The position numbers and the translations under genes are program-made. Below are positions 21,547-30,031 of a DNA stretch of 64,000 nt, piece by piece; the first letter of the stretch is position 1, and every line of letters begins with the position of its first letter. The notes under the pieces are model-generated. The model was given only the letters and a program-made list of their open reading frames with translations. It was not told where the DNA came from and searched no databases. The DNA comes from Methylobacterium bullatum (GTDB lineage Bacteria; Pseudomonadota; Alphaproteobacteria; Rhizobiales; Beijerinckiaceae): contig LR743504.1 in NCBI GenBank assembly GCA_902712845.1, forward strand, positions 904,001 through 968,000, read 5' to 3'.

Positions 21547-22071
21547 CTATATGGGAGAGCCGAATTCGCATGAGACGGTGTTGAGGTGCGTCCGTGGGGC
21601 AACGCTCGCACTCCGGAAAAGGGCACCGAGCACGAGACCCGGCGCCAATGCGCGGTCGCGGATGCTGCGGTCCAGCATGAGCCGGCGAATCGCGACGCCA
21701 AGGACATCCACCGAATCCGTGGGCGTGTCGGGCAGTCGCGGCAGCGTCCCGACGAGATCGACCACAAGGCGGATGACGGCCGCGTCGGCCAGTGGGGATG
21801 CCCGGACGAGCCCCACGCCTCGGATCTCGATCAGGCCGTAAAGGGTGGGGTGGCCGCGAGCGACGACGCTTCCGTGATGGGGGGTGAGCCCGATACGGTC
21901 GTCGCCCACCAGCGCGCCGTAGCCGCCGTCCTGCCGCGCCCGGTTGAGGAGAGCGAGGGCCAGTGACGATTTGCCTGCGCCGGATTCGCCCCTGATGAGG
22001 ATGCCAGCCTCACCTAGGACCAGGCAGGTGGCGTGGACCGTGAGGGCCGGCGCGGGAAGGGGCCGCTCCAC
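21547..22071 (-). CDS. hprK: HPr kinase/phosphorylase, short alphaproteobacterial type
   Basis: Phosphorylates (and may dephosphorylate) HPr at the regulatory serine. The P-loop GESGAGKSSLALALL is near residue 28, followed by LVGDDRIGL and IEIRGVGLV, typical of the catalytic domain. The protein is only 174 residues because it lacks the N-terminal domain found in Firmicutes, as is usual in alphaproteobacteria. The start is 12 bases after the chvG stop, pointing to co-transcription. The position links carbon and nitrogen status to the ChvG-ChvI pair. Confidence 0.95.
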   Translation of the reverse strand: MERPLPAPALTVHATCLVLGEAGILIRGESGAGKSSLALALLNRARQDGGYGALVGDDRIGLTPHHGSVVARGHPTLYGLIEIRGVGLVRASPLADAAVIRLVVDLVGTLPRLPDTPTDSVDVLGVAIRRLMLDRSIRDRALAPGLVLGALFRSASVAPRTHLNTVSCEFGSPI

Positions 22072-22083
22072 GAGCCGGCGCGC

Positions 22084-23841
22084 CTAGCGGGACGCCGCGG
22101 GGAGGCGCACGACGAACCGCGCACCGCGCACCGTCGCCTCCCCGTTCTCGTCGGCGGGTCCGGGGCGGTTCGCGGCCCTGATCGTGCCGCGATGGGCCTG
22201 GACGATCTGACGCGAGATCGACAGGCCGAGGCCGGAATTCTGGCCGAACCCCTGCTCCGGCCGGTCGGTGTAGAAGCGCTCGAAGATGCGCTCCAGGGCA
22301 TGTTCGGGGATGCCCGGGCCCTCGTCCTCGACGATCAGTTCCACCTCGGCGCGGACCCGGCGCAGGGCCACCCGCACCTTGGCATCGGGGGGTGAGAACG
22401 AGCGGGCGTTGTCGAGGAGGTTGTTGACCACCTGCCCGAGCCGGCTGTCATGCCCGAAGATCATGAAGGGGGCCTCCACGTCTCCGGCGGGCGTGTCCAC
22501 GTCGAACTGGATGAGCGCGTCCTTCGGGCGCCGGCGCTCGTTGGCGACGGAGACCACCGTCGTCATCAGCTTGTGCAGGTCCACCCTGCGCGCCTCGGCG
22601 CGGGCGAGCTCCGCATCGAGGCGCGAGGCGTCGGAAATGTCGCTGATGAGGCGGTCGAGGCGCTTCACGTCGTGCTGGATGATCGCGAGCAGGCGCGAGC
22701 GGGAATCGTCGGTCTTGGCGAGGGGGAGCGTCTCCACGGCGCTGCGCAGGGAGGTGAGGGGGTTCTTCAGTTCGTGGCTGACATCGGCGGCGAAGCTCTC
22801 GATGGCGTCGATGCGCCGGTAGAGGGCCTGGGTCATGTCGCGCAGGGCGCCGGACAGGTGGCCGATCTCATCGGTCCTGCCGGTGAAATCGGGGATCTCC
22901 TCGCGAGACTTGATGCCGAGGCGGACCTTCTCGGCGGCGTCCGCGAGGCGGCGCACCGGGCCGGCGATGGCCCCGGCCAGCAGGATCGACAGGACCAGCA
23001 TCACGGAGGCGGCGATGAGGAAGACCTGGAGCAGGCCGAACCGCTCCGAGGCGATGACCCGGTCGATGTCGCCGCCTTGGGTCGAGAGCATCAGCGCGCC
23101 TCTGACCGCCCCCGACCGCAGGATCGGGACCGCCACGGAGACGTTGGTCTCCCCTGCCTCGTTGCGTCGGACCAGGGTGCCACGAGCGCCGCCCAGGGCG
23201 ACCTGGACTTCCTTCAGGCTGTGGCCGCTCGCCGGGCCGACCTCTTCCAGGACCGACGTGCGGGCGGTGCCGAACAGCTTGGCTTGGAGGAACTCCCAGG
23301 CCTGTTCGAGGAAGTTGTGCTTGCTCCGCACGACGATGCCGTCGCTGCGGCCCATCTCGCCACGGGCGGAGAGGGTGCGGGTGTCGAACAGCAGGCCGCC
23401 ATCCTGGTCGTAGACCCGCGCGCGGTTGCCGGTGGGCGTGATGAGGCGGCGCAGAAGCGGCGCGACCCGCTCGGGGTTGAGGGAAAAGGTGAGCGGAGAG
23501 GGGGGGTCGTCGCCCGCGCCGCCTTCTCCGGCCTGAAGCTGGAGCAGCTTGTCGGGATCGATGCGGATCGCGTCGGTGTCCACCGAGGCGGAGGAAGAGA
23601 TCGCCCCGGCGATGATCTCGCCCTGGATCAGCAGGCTCTGCACCCGCGCCTGGATCAGTCCCTGCCGGAACTGGTTCAGGTAGAGGAAGCCGAACAGCAG
23701 GGCGATCAACCCGACGAGGTTGAGGACGACGATCCGGCGCGTCAGGCTCGATGAGGCGCGCTGGCCGATGCCGCGCCAGATCGTGCGCGGCAGGGAGAGA
23801 AGGCCGCGTTGCGGAGCGTCGGCTTGGTCTTGGGAATCCAC
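22084..23841 (-). CDS. chvG: ChvG/ExoS-type sensor histidine kinase
   Basis: Inner-membrane kinase of the conserved alphaproteobacterial envelope and acid stress system. Two membrane segments (about residues 35-55 and 270-292) flank a periplasmic sensor. They are followed by HAMP, HisKA (DVSHELKNPLTSLRSA) and an HATPase with NNLLDNARSF, DEGPGIPEHALERIFERFY and GLGLSISRQIV. In rhizobia ChvG-ChvI controls exopolysaccharide and motility genes, which fits the surroundings, although direct control is not shown here. It is 145 bases downstream of chvI, with a strong intervening hairpin, and 12 bases upstream of hprK. Confidence 0.95.
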   Translation of the reverse strand: MDSQDQADAPQRGLLSLPRTIWRGIGQRASSSLTRRIVVLNLVGLIALLFGFLYLNQFRQGLIQARVQSLLIQGEIIAGAISSSASVDTDAIRIDPDKLLQLQAGEGGAGDDPPSPLTFSLNPERVAPLLRRLITPTGNRARVYDQDGGLLFDTRTLSARGEMGRSDGIVVRSKHNFLEQAWEFLQAKLFGTARTSVLEEVGPASGHSLKEVQVALGGARGTLVRRNEAGETNVSVAVPILRSGAVRGALMLSTQGGDIDRVIASERFGLLQVFLIAASVMLVLSILLAGAIAGPVRRLADAAEKVRLGIKSREEIPDFTGRTDEIGHLSGALRDMTQALYRRIDAIESFAADVSHELKNPLTSLRSAVETLPLAKTDDSRSRLLAIIQHDVKRLDRLISDISDASRLDAELARAEARRVDLHKLMTTVVSVANERRRPKDALIQFDVDTPAGDVEAPFMIFGHDSRLGQVVNNLLDNARSFSPPDAKVRVALRRVRAEVELIVEDEGPGIPEHALERIFERFYTDRPEQGFGQNSGLGLSISRQIVQAHRGTIRAANRPGPADENGEATVRGARFVVRLPAASR

Positions 23842-23891
23842 GATCGTCCGAAGTTGGAGATTTTGCCCGGAATGGGCGCCATGGTTGCAGC

Positions 23892-23950
23892 AAAAACACC
23901 GCCACGCGACGCCGAAATCCGTCCGTTCGGGCGAGCGGCGCGTGGCGGTG
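23892..23950 (-). terminator. Rho-independent-type hairpin with T5 tail between chvI and chvG
   Basis: On the minus strand a 12-bp perfect stem (CACCGCCACGCG / CGCGTGGCGGTG) with a 30-base loop is followed directly by TTTTT. It starts about 36 bases after the chvI stop and ends about 50 bases before the chvG start. It should partially or fully separate transcription of the regulator from the kinase and the PTS genes. Confidence 0.7.
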
Positions 23951-23986
23951 AGGTTCTCGAGGGAGTTCGACGTCCGTGCGTCCGGC

Positions 23987-24697
23987 TCAGCCTTCCTTGA
24001 AGCGGTAGCCGACGCCGTACAAGGTTTCGATCATGTCGAAGTTGGTGTCGACCACCTTGAACTTCTTGCGCAGGCGCTTGATGTGGCTGTCGATGGTGCG
24101 GTCGTCCACATAGACCTGATCGTCATAGGCCGCGTCCATCAGGGCGTTGCGGCTCTTCACGACGCCGGGCCGGTGGGCCAGGGCCTGCAGGATGAGGAAC
24201 TCGGTCACCGTGAGGGTGACGGCCTCGCCCTTCCAGGTGCAGGTGTGCCGCTCCGGGTCCATCATGAGCAGGCCCCGCTCGAGGGAGCGGGCGGCGGCAT
24301 CGGCCTCGCGCGCGGCGGCGCCGGGTCCGTCCTTGGGGGCGAAGCGACGCAGCACCGCTTTGACCCGCTCCACCAGGAGGCGCTGCGAGAACGGCTTATG
24401 GATGAAGTCGTCGGCGCCCATCTTGAGGCCGAAGAGCTCGTCGATCTCCTCGTCCTTCGAGGTCAGGAAGATCACCGGCAGGTCGGATTTCTGGCGCAGT
24501 CGGCGCAGCAGCTCCATCCCGTCCATGCGCGGCATCTTGATGTCGAAGATCGCGAGATCGGGGGGCGAGTGCTTCAGGCCGTCGAGGGCCGAGGCGCCGT
24601 CGGTATAGGTCTGGATCCGGTAGCCTTCGGTCTCGAGGGCGATCGAGACCGAGGTGAGGATGTTTCTATCGTCGTCCACGAGGGCGATGGTGGGCAT
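23987..24697 (-). CDS. chvI: ChvI-type response regulator (OmpR family)
   Basis: DNA-binding partner of ChvG. The receiver domain has the acidic pair (VDDDRNIL), phospho-Asp in [17 protein letters not shown], the conserved Thr ([10 protein letters not shown]) and Lys (DFIHKPFS). The C-terminal winged helix ends [12 protein letters not shown]. The 236-residue length and the [20 protein letters not shown] recognition region match ChvI/ExoI. It is divergent from the HugZ gene, where many relatives have pckA, so the upstream neighbour differs from the common order. Confidence 0.96.
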   Translation of the reverse strand: MPTIALVDDDRNILTSVSIALETEGYRIQTYTDGASALDGLKHSPPDLAIFDIKMPRMDGMELLRRLRQKSDLPVIFLTSKDEEIDELFGLKMGADDFIHKPFSQRLLVERVKAVLRRFAPKDGPGAAAREADAAARSLERGLLMMDPERHTCTWKGEAVTLTVTEFLILQALAHRPGVVKSRNALMDAAYDDQVYVDDRTIDSHIKRLRKKFKVVDTNFDMIETLYGVGYRFKEG

Positions 24698-25034
24698 TTC
24701 GCGTTCCCTGTTGCTCGGATGCGGCCTTCGCGGACGTCGGTTCGCTCATGTCGTCTCCGCATCCCGCCCTCGGAAGACGAGGGCCGGCAAGACGCGCTGG
24801 CGAACCCTTCGGGAGCGGGGCCGCATTCGCGCGGAGAGTCAGGCTGTGTAAAGACTTCGGTTGAAAAAAGCGAGCTTGCCCGGTGGATATGTCGGTTTGA
24901 CGCTTGACTGAGGCCGTCGTGCCGCAGTCCGGCGGCCTCGCGCAAGCGGTCCGAGAACCCCTATCATCGCGATTCTGAATGAAGGCCGGCGGTCGGAAAG
25001 CCCGGCCCGAGCCCACATGAGAGTAGGATGCACC
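24698..25034. promoter_or_regulatory. Divergent promoter region of chvI and the HugZ gene
   Basis: This 337-base gap has no gene with coding character. An AT-richer segment around 24845-24915 could contain the divergent promoters. The HugZ start is set by AGGA 6 bases before the ATG at 25035. Confidence 0.4.
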
Positions 25035-25859
25035 ATGGCTGATGGAAACCGGATCGAGGATGGTCGGGGTGGGGGCGAGGCGGGCGAGGCACCGCCGCAG
25101 CGGCGGGGTCCCGCCGCTCCGCTCCCGGCCTCGGAGGCCCCGTTCGATGCCATCGGCCTCGCCCGGCATCTCCTGCGCAGCATCCGCTCCGGGGCGCTGG
25201 CGACCCTCGACGCCGAGGACGGGACGCCCTTCGCCTCGCTGGTGACGATCGCCACGGATGTGGACGGCACCCCCCTGATGCTGCTCTCGCGCCTCTCGGC
25301 GCATACGCGCAACCTCCTGGCCGATCCCCGCGCCTCGCTGCTGTTCAGTGCCGGCGGCAAGGGCGATCCCCTGGCCCATCCCCGCCTCACCGTCACCGGC
25401 CGGGTGAGCCGGACGACGGAGCCGCGCATCCGCGAGCGCTTCGTCGCCCGCCACCCGAAGGCGAAGCTCTACGCGGACTTCCCCGATTTCGGCTTCTTCG
25501 CCCTGGAACCCGGCGCCGGGCATCTCAACGGGGGCTTCGCCAAGGCGGCGACGCTGACGCCCGCCGAGCTCCGCCTCGACCTGTCGGGGGCCGAGGCCCT
25601 GATCGCCGGCGAGCGCGGGGCGGTGGAGCACATGAATGCGGACCATGCCGACGCGCTCGCCCTCTACGCCAAGGGCGAGGGCGGCGGCGACGGACCCTGG
25701 CGCCTGACCGGCCTCGACCCCGAGGGCATGGATCTCCTGGCCGGCGACCGCACCGCGCGCATCCGCTATCCCGCGCCAGTCACCGACATGGGCGGCCTGC
25801 GCAAGGTCCTGGTCGAGATGGCGGCGAAGGCGCGCGAGGCCCCTGTATCGGGCGAATGA
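25035..25859 (+). CDS. HugZ-family heme-utilisation/pyridoxamine-phosphate-oxidase-fold protein
   Basis: Predicted heme-degrading or heme-binding protein with a split-barrel flavin-reductase-like fold. The N-terminal half after a disordered lead is the split barrel (ARHLLRSIRSGALATLD, FASLVTIATDVDGTPLMLLS, LLADPRASLLF). The C-terminal part is the DUF2470 domain (GAVEHMNADHADALALY). This domain pair is that of HugZ/HutZ proteins. The family includes heme oxygenases in iron-limited bacteria, but no TonB or hemin transport genes are nearby, so a general heme or redox role is possible. The ATG at 25035 follows AGGA at 6 bases; the ATG at 25017 is the alternative. Confidence 0.85.
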   Translation: MADGNRIEDGRGGGEAGEAPPQRRGPAAPLPASEAPFDAIGLARHLLRSIRSGALATLDAEDGTPFASLVTIATDVDGTPLMLLSRLSAHTRNLLADPRASLLFSAGGKGDPLAHPRLTVTGRVSRTTEPRIRERFVARHPKAKLYADFPDFGFFALEPGAGHLNGGFAKAATLTPAELRLDLSGAEALIAGERGAVEHMNADHADALALYAKGEGGGDGPWRLTGLDPEGMDLLAGDRTARIRYPAPVTDMGGLRKVLVEMAAKAREAPVSGE

Positions 25860-25934
25860 CGACGCAGTCGCGACGAGGTGGCGCCCAAGCGGGTTGGCCG
25901 CGTCCGGGATCCCCCATCGCCCGGACCGTCCGCC

Positions 25935-27320
25935 TCATCGGCCCAGGGCCGTCGCCCGGGAAAAATCCCCCGCATCCCGATCAGCGCCGACGGGTATCGG
26001 TTCCGGGGCCGGCATGGCCTCACCCGGATCGTCCGCGGAGCGGGCCGGGACGGCCTGGTCCCGCACCCGGCCGGAGGAAGCGTCGGCGGTGTCGGTGGCG
26101 ATCATCCTGGTGAAGAGGAGGTGCAGCACGACGAGGCGGACGGCATTGGCGAGGCAGAGGGCGATGCAGGCTCCGTTCAGGCCGAACCCGATGATGAGCG
26201 GGATGGCGATCGGGATCGTCGCCACGGCCCCGGCAGCGTTCACGATCAAGGCCTGCTTGGCTTGCGAGACGCCGTGGAAATAGGCGCACACGATGTCCGT
26301 CACGAACGCGGCGAGGGCCGCGATGGCGAGGAGCCGGACCGGGGTCGCGATGTCCGCATAGGGCGAGTGGGCACCGTAGATGAGGCCGAGCACCTCGTGG
26401 GGAAATGCCAAGATGGCCGCCAGGAACACGATCACGATGGGCATCCCCGACAGGGCGAGGGGGTGGGTGGCACGCCATGCCTCCGCCTTTCCCCCGGCAT
26501 GCGCCCGTGAGGAGACCTGAAGGATGACGTTGCCGAGCCCGATCATGAGCGGGTTGAGCAGGTTGACGATGTTGAAGCCGGCCTGGAGCAGCGCCGGCAG
26601 AGCGGCCCCGGACAGGGCGGCCAGGAACCAGAACAGGAACTGGACCCGCAGGGCGGCGCAGAGGTTGTTCGCCAGCGCCCATCCGCCGAGGCGCCAGAAT
26701 TCGAGAGCGACGGTCCGGATGCGGATCATCGCATGCCGACGCAGGGAGAACCCCACCTGTATCCCCTGGAGGACGGCCGCCGCCGCCGATGTGACGGTCA
26801 TGGCATAGAGGGCGGTCTCCAAGGTCAGGTCACCCCGGAGCGCCAGCCAGAGGGCGATCAGGATCTGCCCCATATAGCTGACGATCTCGCCGGGGACGGC
26901 GGCTCCGAAGCGCAGTTCCACGAACAGGTAGCGCCGGAACGCCTCCTGCACCTGCCAGACGAGGAAGTAGACGAGCAGGGCCGCGATGAGATCCGGCCGG
27001 CCGATGAGGAAGGCCGTGACGGCCAGGACGAGACCGGCCGGAACGCACAGGCCGACGAGCAGGATGAAACTCACGCTCATCAGTTCGCCGATGCGGTCCC
27101 TGTCCGCGGGATCGGCCAGGACCGACATCGGATAGAACAGCACCGACGCCATGACGGTGTAGAGGATCATCAGGATCCCGAAGAGCAGCGCGAAGGCGCC
27201 GTATTCCTGCGGCGGCAAGGTCCGCGCGAGGGCGATCGTGAACAGGAAGTTGCCGAGGCTCGCGACGCCTTGATCGATCAGGGGCCAGGCGATCCGCGCA
27301 GCCCGCGCTCTAGCGAGCAC
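25935..27320 (-). CDS. Polysaccharide flippase (Wzx/MATE-like, oligosaccharide flippase family)
   Basis: A polytopic inner-membrane protein of about 12-14 hydrophobic helices, predicted to flip the lipid-linked repeat unit. It begins with the family signature region (LIDQGVASLGNFLFTIALAR) and continues with alternating hydrophobic segments such as MILYTVMASVLFYPMSVL and AFVTDIVCAYFHGVSQAK. I chose the GTG at 27320, preceded by GGTGGAG at about 7 bases; the frame is open far upstream, but that part is antisense or out-of-frame to the Wzc-like gene. It converges on hugZ and lies downstream of the ExoP/Wzc-like gene. Confidence 0.85.
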   Translation of the reverse strand: MLARARAARIAWPLIDQGVASLGNFLFTIALARTLPPQEYGAFALLFGILMILYTVMASVLFYPMSVLADPADRDRIGELMSVSFILLVGLCVPAGLVLAVTAFLIGRPDLIAALLVYFLVWQVQEAFRRYLFVELRFGAAVPGEIVSYMGQILIALWLALRGDLTLETALYAMTVTSAAAAVLQGIQVGFSLRRHAMIRIRTVALEFWRLGGWALANNLCAALRVQFLFWFLAALSGAALPALLQAGFNIVNLLNPLMIGLGNVILQVSSRAHAGGKAEAWRATHPLALSGMPIVIVFLAAILAFPHEVLGLIYGAHSPYADIATPVRLLAIAALAAFVTDIVCAYFHGVSQAKQALIVNAAGAVATIPIAIPLIIGFGLNGACIALCLANAVRLVVLHLLFTRMIATDTADASSGRVRDQAVPARSADDPGEAMPAPEPIPVGADRDAGDFSRATALGR

Positions 27321-27432
27321 CGGCCGGCTCCACCGCCGGCGGCGTCGGGCAGGCCACGGCCGCGCGGGAAAGCGGCGCGCCGCCTCCGCCCACAGGCGTG
27401 AACACGATGATGATCGAAGCCATGATCGACAT
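27310..27432 (-). CDS. Possible 40-residue protein between the Wzc-like and flippase genes
   Basis: A short ATG frame (begins MSIMASIIIVFTPVGGGGAP) lies between the two exopolysaccharide genes. Its stop overlaps the flippase GTG start by a few bases, as in translational coupling. It has one short hydrophobic run and a Pro/Ala-rich tail with one cysteine. No strong ribosome binding site is visible. It may be a leader peptide that couples translation rather than a functional protein. Confidence 0.3.
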   Translation of the reverse strand: MSIMASIIIVFTPVGGGGAPLSRAAVACPTPPAVEPAGAR

Positions 27433-27493
27433 CCGCTGGATCGCCGCCGAGAAGAAGTCGTGCAGAAAGGGAACGGGCCCGCAGAGCCGGTCC

Positions 27494-29686
27494 CTATGAG
27501 GACAGCCTGGAGGGCAGCAGGTCGCCGCGGGCGTGATGCGCCCCGGCTTCCTCGAAATGCCCCCGGTAATCGTTGTAGTGGGAGCATTGGTCGACCACGC
27601 GGAAGTCCTTGTGCTCCGTCAGATTGACATGCGTCAGGACCAGGCCGCGCAGGCGCACGGAATTGTCCTGCAGCCGCCGCAACGCCGCCTGGACCGTCTC
27701 GCGCGGGGTCCGGTTCCAGGCAACGGCCAGGATCGTGACATCGGCGAGGCCGCCCATCGTCAGGACATCCACGGACAGCATCACGGGGGGAGCCTCGACG
27801 AGGACCAGATCGAAGCTCTCCCGAGCCCGCTCTATGAAACTCTCGAAGGCCGGTGTCAGGAAGAGGTCGTGCGGGTCGCCGTGCTCGGCCCGATGCAGCA
27901 CGACGACCTTGCCGGGGTCGTTCCGCAGCGGGAAACCTGCCGGGTCCCCGAACACGACATCGTCGAGGCTGGGCCGGTCGGTCTCCGCATGGAGGCGCGG
28001 CGTGCTGTCGATCACGAGGGTGCGGATGCCGCGCTGAGCCAGGAGGCTCGCCATCGCCATGCACAGAAGCGATTTGCCCTCGCCGGGCACCGAGGACGTC
28101 ACCATGACGACGCGGGGTTCGGCCAGGGCGCGGGCTCCGGTGAGCGTCGCAGTGACGAGGCGGATCGATTCGTCGAACATCCGGACCTCGGCGGCCGACG
28201 AACCGCCGGTGAGTTCGGGCACCATGCCGAGGCAGCGGTGGGAGGTTTCGTGCGCGATCTCGGCATCGGACCGGAAGCCGGTGTCGCGCCGATCCATCAT
28301 CACGGCGTAGCCGATCCCCACGCCGCCCGCCCCGAGGACGCTGAGGCAGATCAGCAGGAGCCGGTTCGGCCCCGACGGGACCGTCACGGGCTTGGCCGCC
28401 ATGACGATCTGCGTGGTCGAGGATTTCATCCCGGTGAGCGCCAGCGCCTGGGCGTGGCCGTCGCTCAGGAGCTTGAGGCGCTCGCGGATGGCCGCCGCGT
28501 TGGTCTGCAGGCTCTGCAACTTCGCGTCCTGCCCCATCCCCTCGACAAGGTTCGCCTTCAGCACGTCGACCCTGTCGGCGAGGTTCGCCTCGTCGGCGGT
28601 GGCCGCCTTGACGTCGCTCTCGAGATTGCCGATCGCGCGCTTGATTTCCTCGCGAAGCCGCGATTGCGCGGCGTCGATATTGGCCTTGGCCTGCAGGTAG
28701 GCCGGATGACGCGGTCCGGTCGCGGCGACGTTGGCGAAGTCCCGCGTGGCCGATTCCGCGCTCTCCAGCATCCTCTGGATCAGGGGCGCGCCGGAAAGGT
28801 CCTGCGCCGAAGGGGTGCCGCCGGCGGCGAAGACCTCCTGCGCCCGCGACAGGCGCGCCTCGGCGGCGAGCCGGGTCTGCCGGGCGGCGGCGAGCTGGGC
28901 CACGGCGTCGCGCACCTCCTGCTGCGGCAGGCTCATGCCCTGCGTGCCGCCCTCCACGTAGCCGGTCTGCCGCCTGTAGCGGTCGACGGCCGCCTCGGCG
29001 GTCTCGAGCTCGCGCCGGCTCTCGCCGATCTGCTCCTCGAGCCAGGTCCTCGTCCGCTCGGCCGCCGCCACCCCCATCTCCAGGCGGTTGCGCAGATAGG
29101 CGTCGACCACGGCGTTGACGATCCGCGCCGAACGCTCCGGCGAGGTCGAGTTGTAGGACACGTTGATCAGGTAGGCCCGCGTGTCGTTGGTCACGGTCAG
29201 GTTCCGCGAGACTTCGCGGGTGACCGCCTCCACCGAGGCGGTGGAACCGGCGGGCTCCTTCGCCGATCCGGGCAGTACCGTGGAAAGGATGCGGGAGACG
29301 AAGCCCGGCCCCCGCGCGAAGGCCGGGTCGTCCTGGAGCTTGAGGTCCTCGACCGCATGTCTGACGGTGGCCAGCGAACGGATCACCCGCGCCTCGCTCT
29401 CGACGATGGCCCCGGCATCGAGGCTGGTCGCGGCCTGCTGGTTCGGCGAGGTGGCCTGTGAGGCGGCGACGCGGCTGAGATCGACTTGGATCAGGGATTC
29501 GGCGCTGTACTTGTCGGGCAGCGACCAGCAGATGGCGGTCGCGAGCACCAGGGCGGCGGCGGCGAGCCCGACGATCACCCGGCGGTGCCGGATGATCGCG
29601 GTGAGGAACCCCAGGGTCTGGGCTTCGTAGGTCTGGCGGAGCACGACGCTGACCCCGCTCTTCGAGTGGTCCAGAACCCGGTTCAT
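27494..29686 (-). CDS. Exopolysaccharide co-polymerase, Wzc/ExoP-like, with degenerate kinase motifs
   Basis: A chain-length and export factor in the inner membrane. The first hydrophobic segment (VIVGLAAAALVLATAICWSL, near residues 37-57) is followed by the Wzz domain and a long periplasmic coiled coil rich in Ala, Glu and Arg. A second hydrophobic segment (about 415-435) and a BY-kinase-like cytoplasmic domain follow. Walker A is intact (SSVPGEGKSLL). Walker A' reads LVIDSTPR where a second acidic residue is expected, and Walker B reads VLVEAPP instead of the usual IDTPP. The C-terminus has only two close tyrosines (SHYNDYR). Autokinase activity is therefore doubtful. It pairs naturally with the ExoF-like protein at 8.9-10.1 kb. 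The ATG at 29686 has GAGG 5 bases upstream. Confidence 0.88.
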   Translation of the reverse strand: MNRVLDHSKSGVSVVLRQTYEAQTLGFLTAIIRHRRVIVGLAAAALVLATAICWSLPDKYSAESLIQVDLSRVAASQATSPNQQAATSLDAGAIVESEARVIRSLATVRHAVEDLKLQDDPAFARGPGFVSRILSTVLPGSAKEPAGSTASVEAVTREVSRNLTVTNDTRAYLINVSYNSTSPERSARIVNAVVDAYLRNRLEMGVAAAERTRTWLEEQIGESRRELETAEAAVDRYRRQTGYVEGGTQGMSLPQQEVRDAVAQLAAARQTRLAAEARLSRAQEVFAAGGTPSAQDLSGAPLIQRMLESAESATRDFANVAATGPRHPAYLQAKANIDAAQSRLREEIKRAIGNLESDVKAATADEANLADRVDVLKANLVEGMGQDAKLQSLQTNAAAIRERLKLLSDGHAQALALTGMKSSTTQIVMAAKPVTVPSGPNRLLLICLSVLGAGGVGIGYAVMMDRRDTGFRSDAEIAHETSHRCLGMVPELTGGSSAAEVRMFDESIRLVTATLTGARALAEPRVVMVTSSVPGEGKSLLCMAMASLLAQRGIRTLVIDSTPRLHAETDRPSLDDVVFGDPAGFPLRNDPGKVVVLHRAEHGDPHDLFLTPAFESFIERARESFDLVLVEAPPVMLSVDVLTMGGLADVTILAVAWNRTPRETVQAALRRLQDNSVRLRGLVLTHVNLTEHKDFRVVDQCSHYNDYRGHFEEAGAHHARGDLLPSRLSS

Positions 29687-30031
29687 TCGGTCCTCGTTGA
29701 TCGTAGCAGGCGCGACGCTCCGGTCGGGGGATCGGCCGTCTTCCGAGCATCCGGGCCATGACAGCGGGCCATGACGGCGGAGCTTCCATCCACCACCCGG
29801 CCGATCCGCCGTCTGGTCGGGGCGATTGAGCGGGATTTCGACTTCGCTTGGGAAGTGAGATCACGGACTAACCCGTTCGCCCCGGCGCTCTAGACCGTTT
29901 TTCGTCTTCCTTTCCGCGAGCGGGAAACCGCACAGTTTCGAAGAACCCGGCCCAGGGTCGGCGGCGTCGGGATCTCGACCCGGCCGTGACTGTCGCGGCG
30001 GGCGAGAACAGCTTCCCGAAGGATCGGACCG
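29687..30031. promoter_or_regulatory. Divergent promoter region between the Wzc-like and beta-helix genes
   Basis: This 345-base gap contains no convincing gene. It presumably carries promoters for the flippase/co-polymerase transcript and the beta-helix gene. Confidence 0.35.

Noticed and set aside
27321..29864. Long N-terminal extension of the flippase frame
   Set aside because: This part overlaps the Wzc-like gene out of frame and reads as low-complexity; the GTG at 27320 has a good ribosome binding site.
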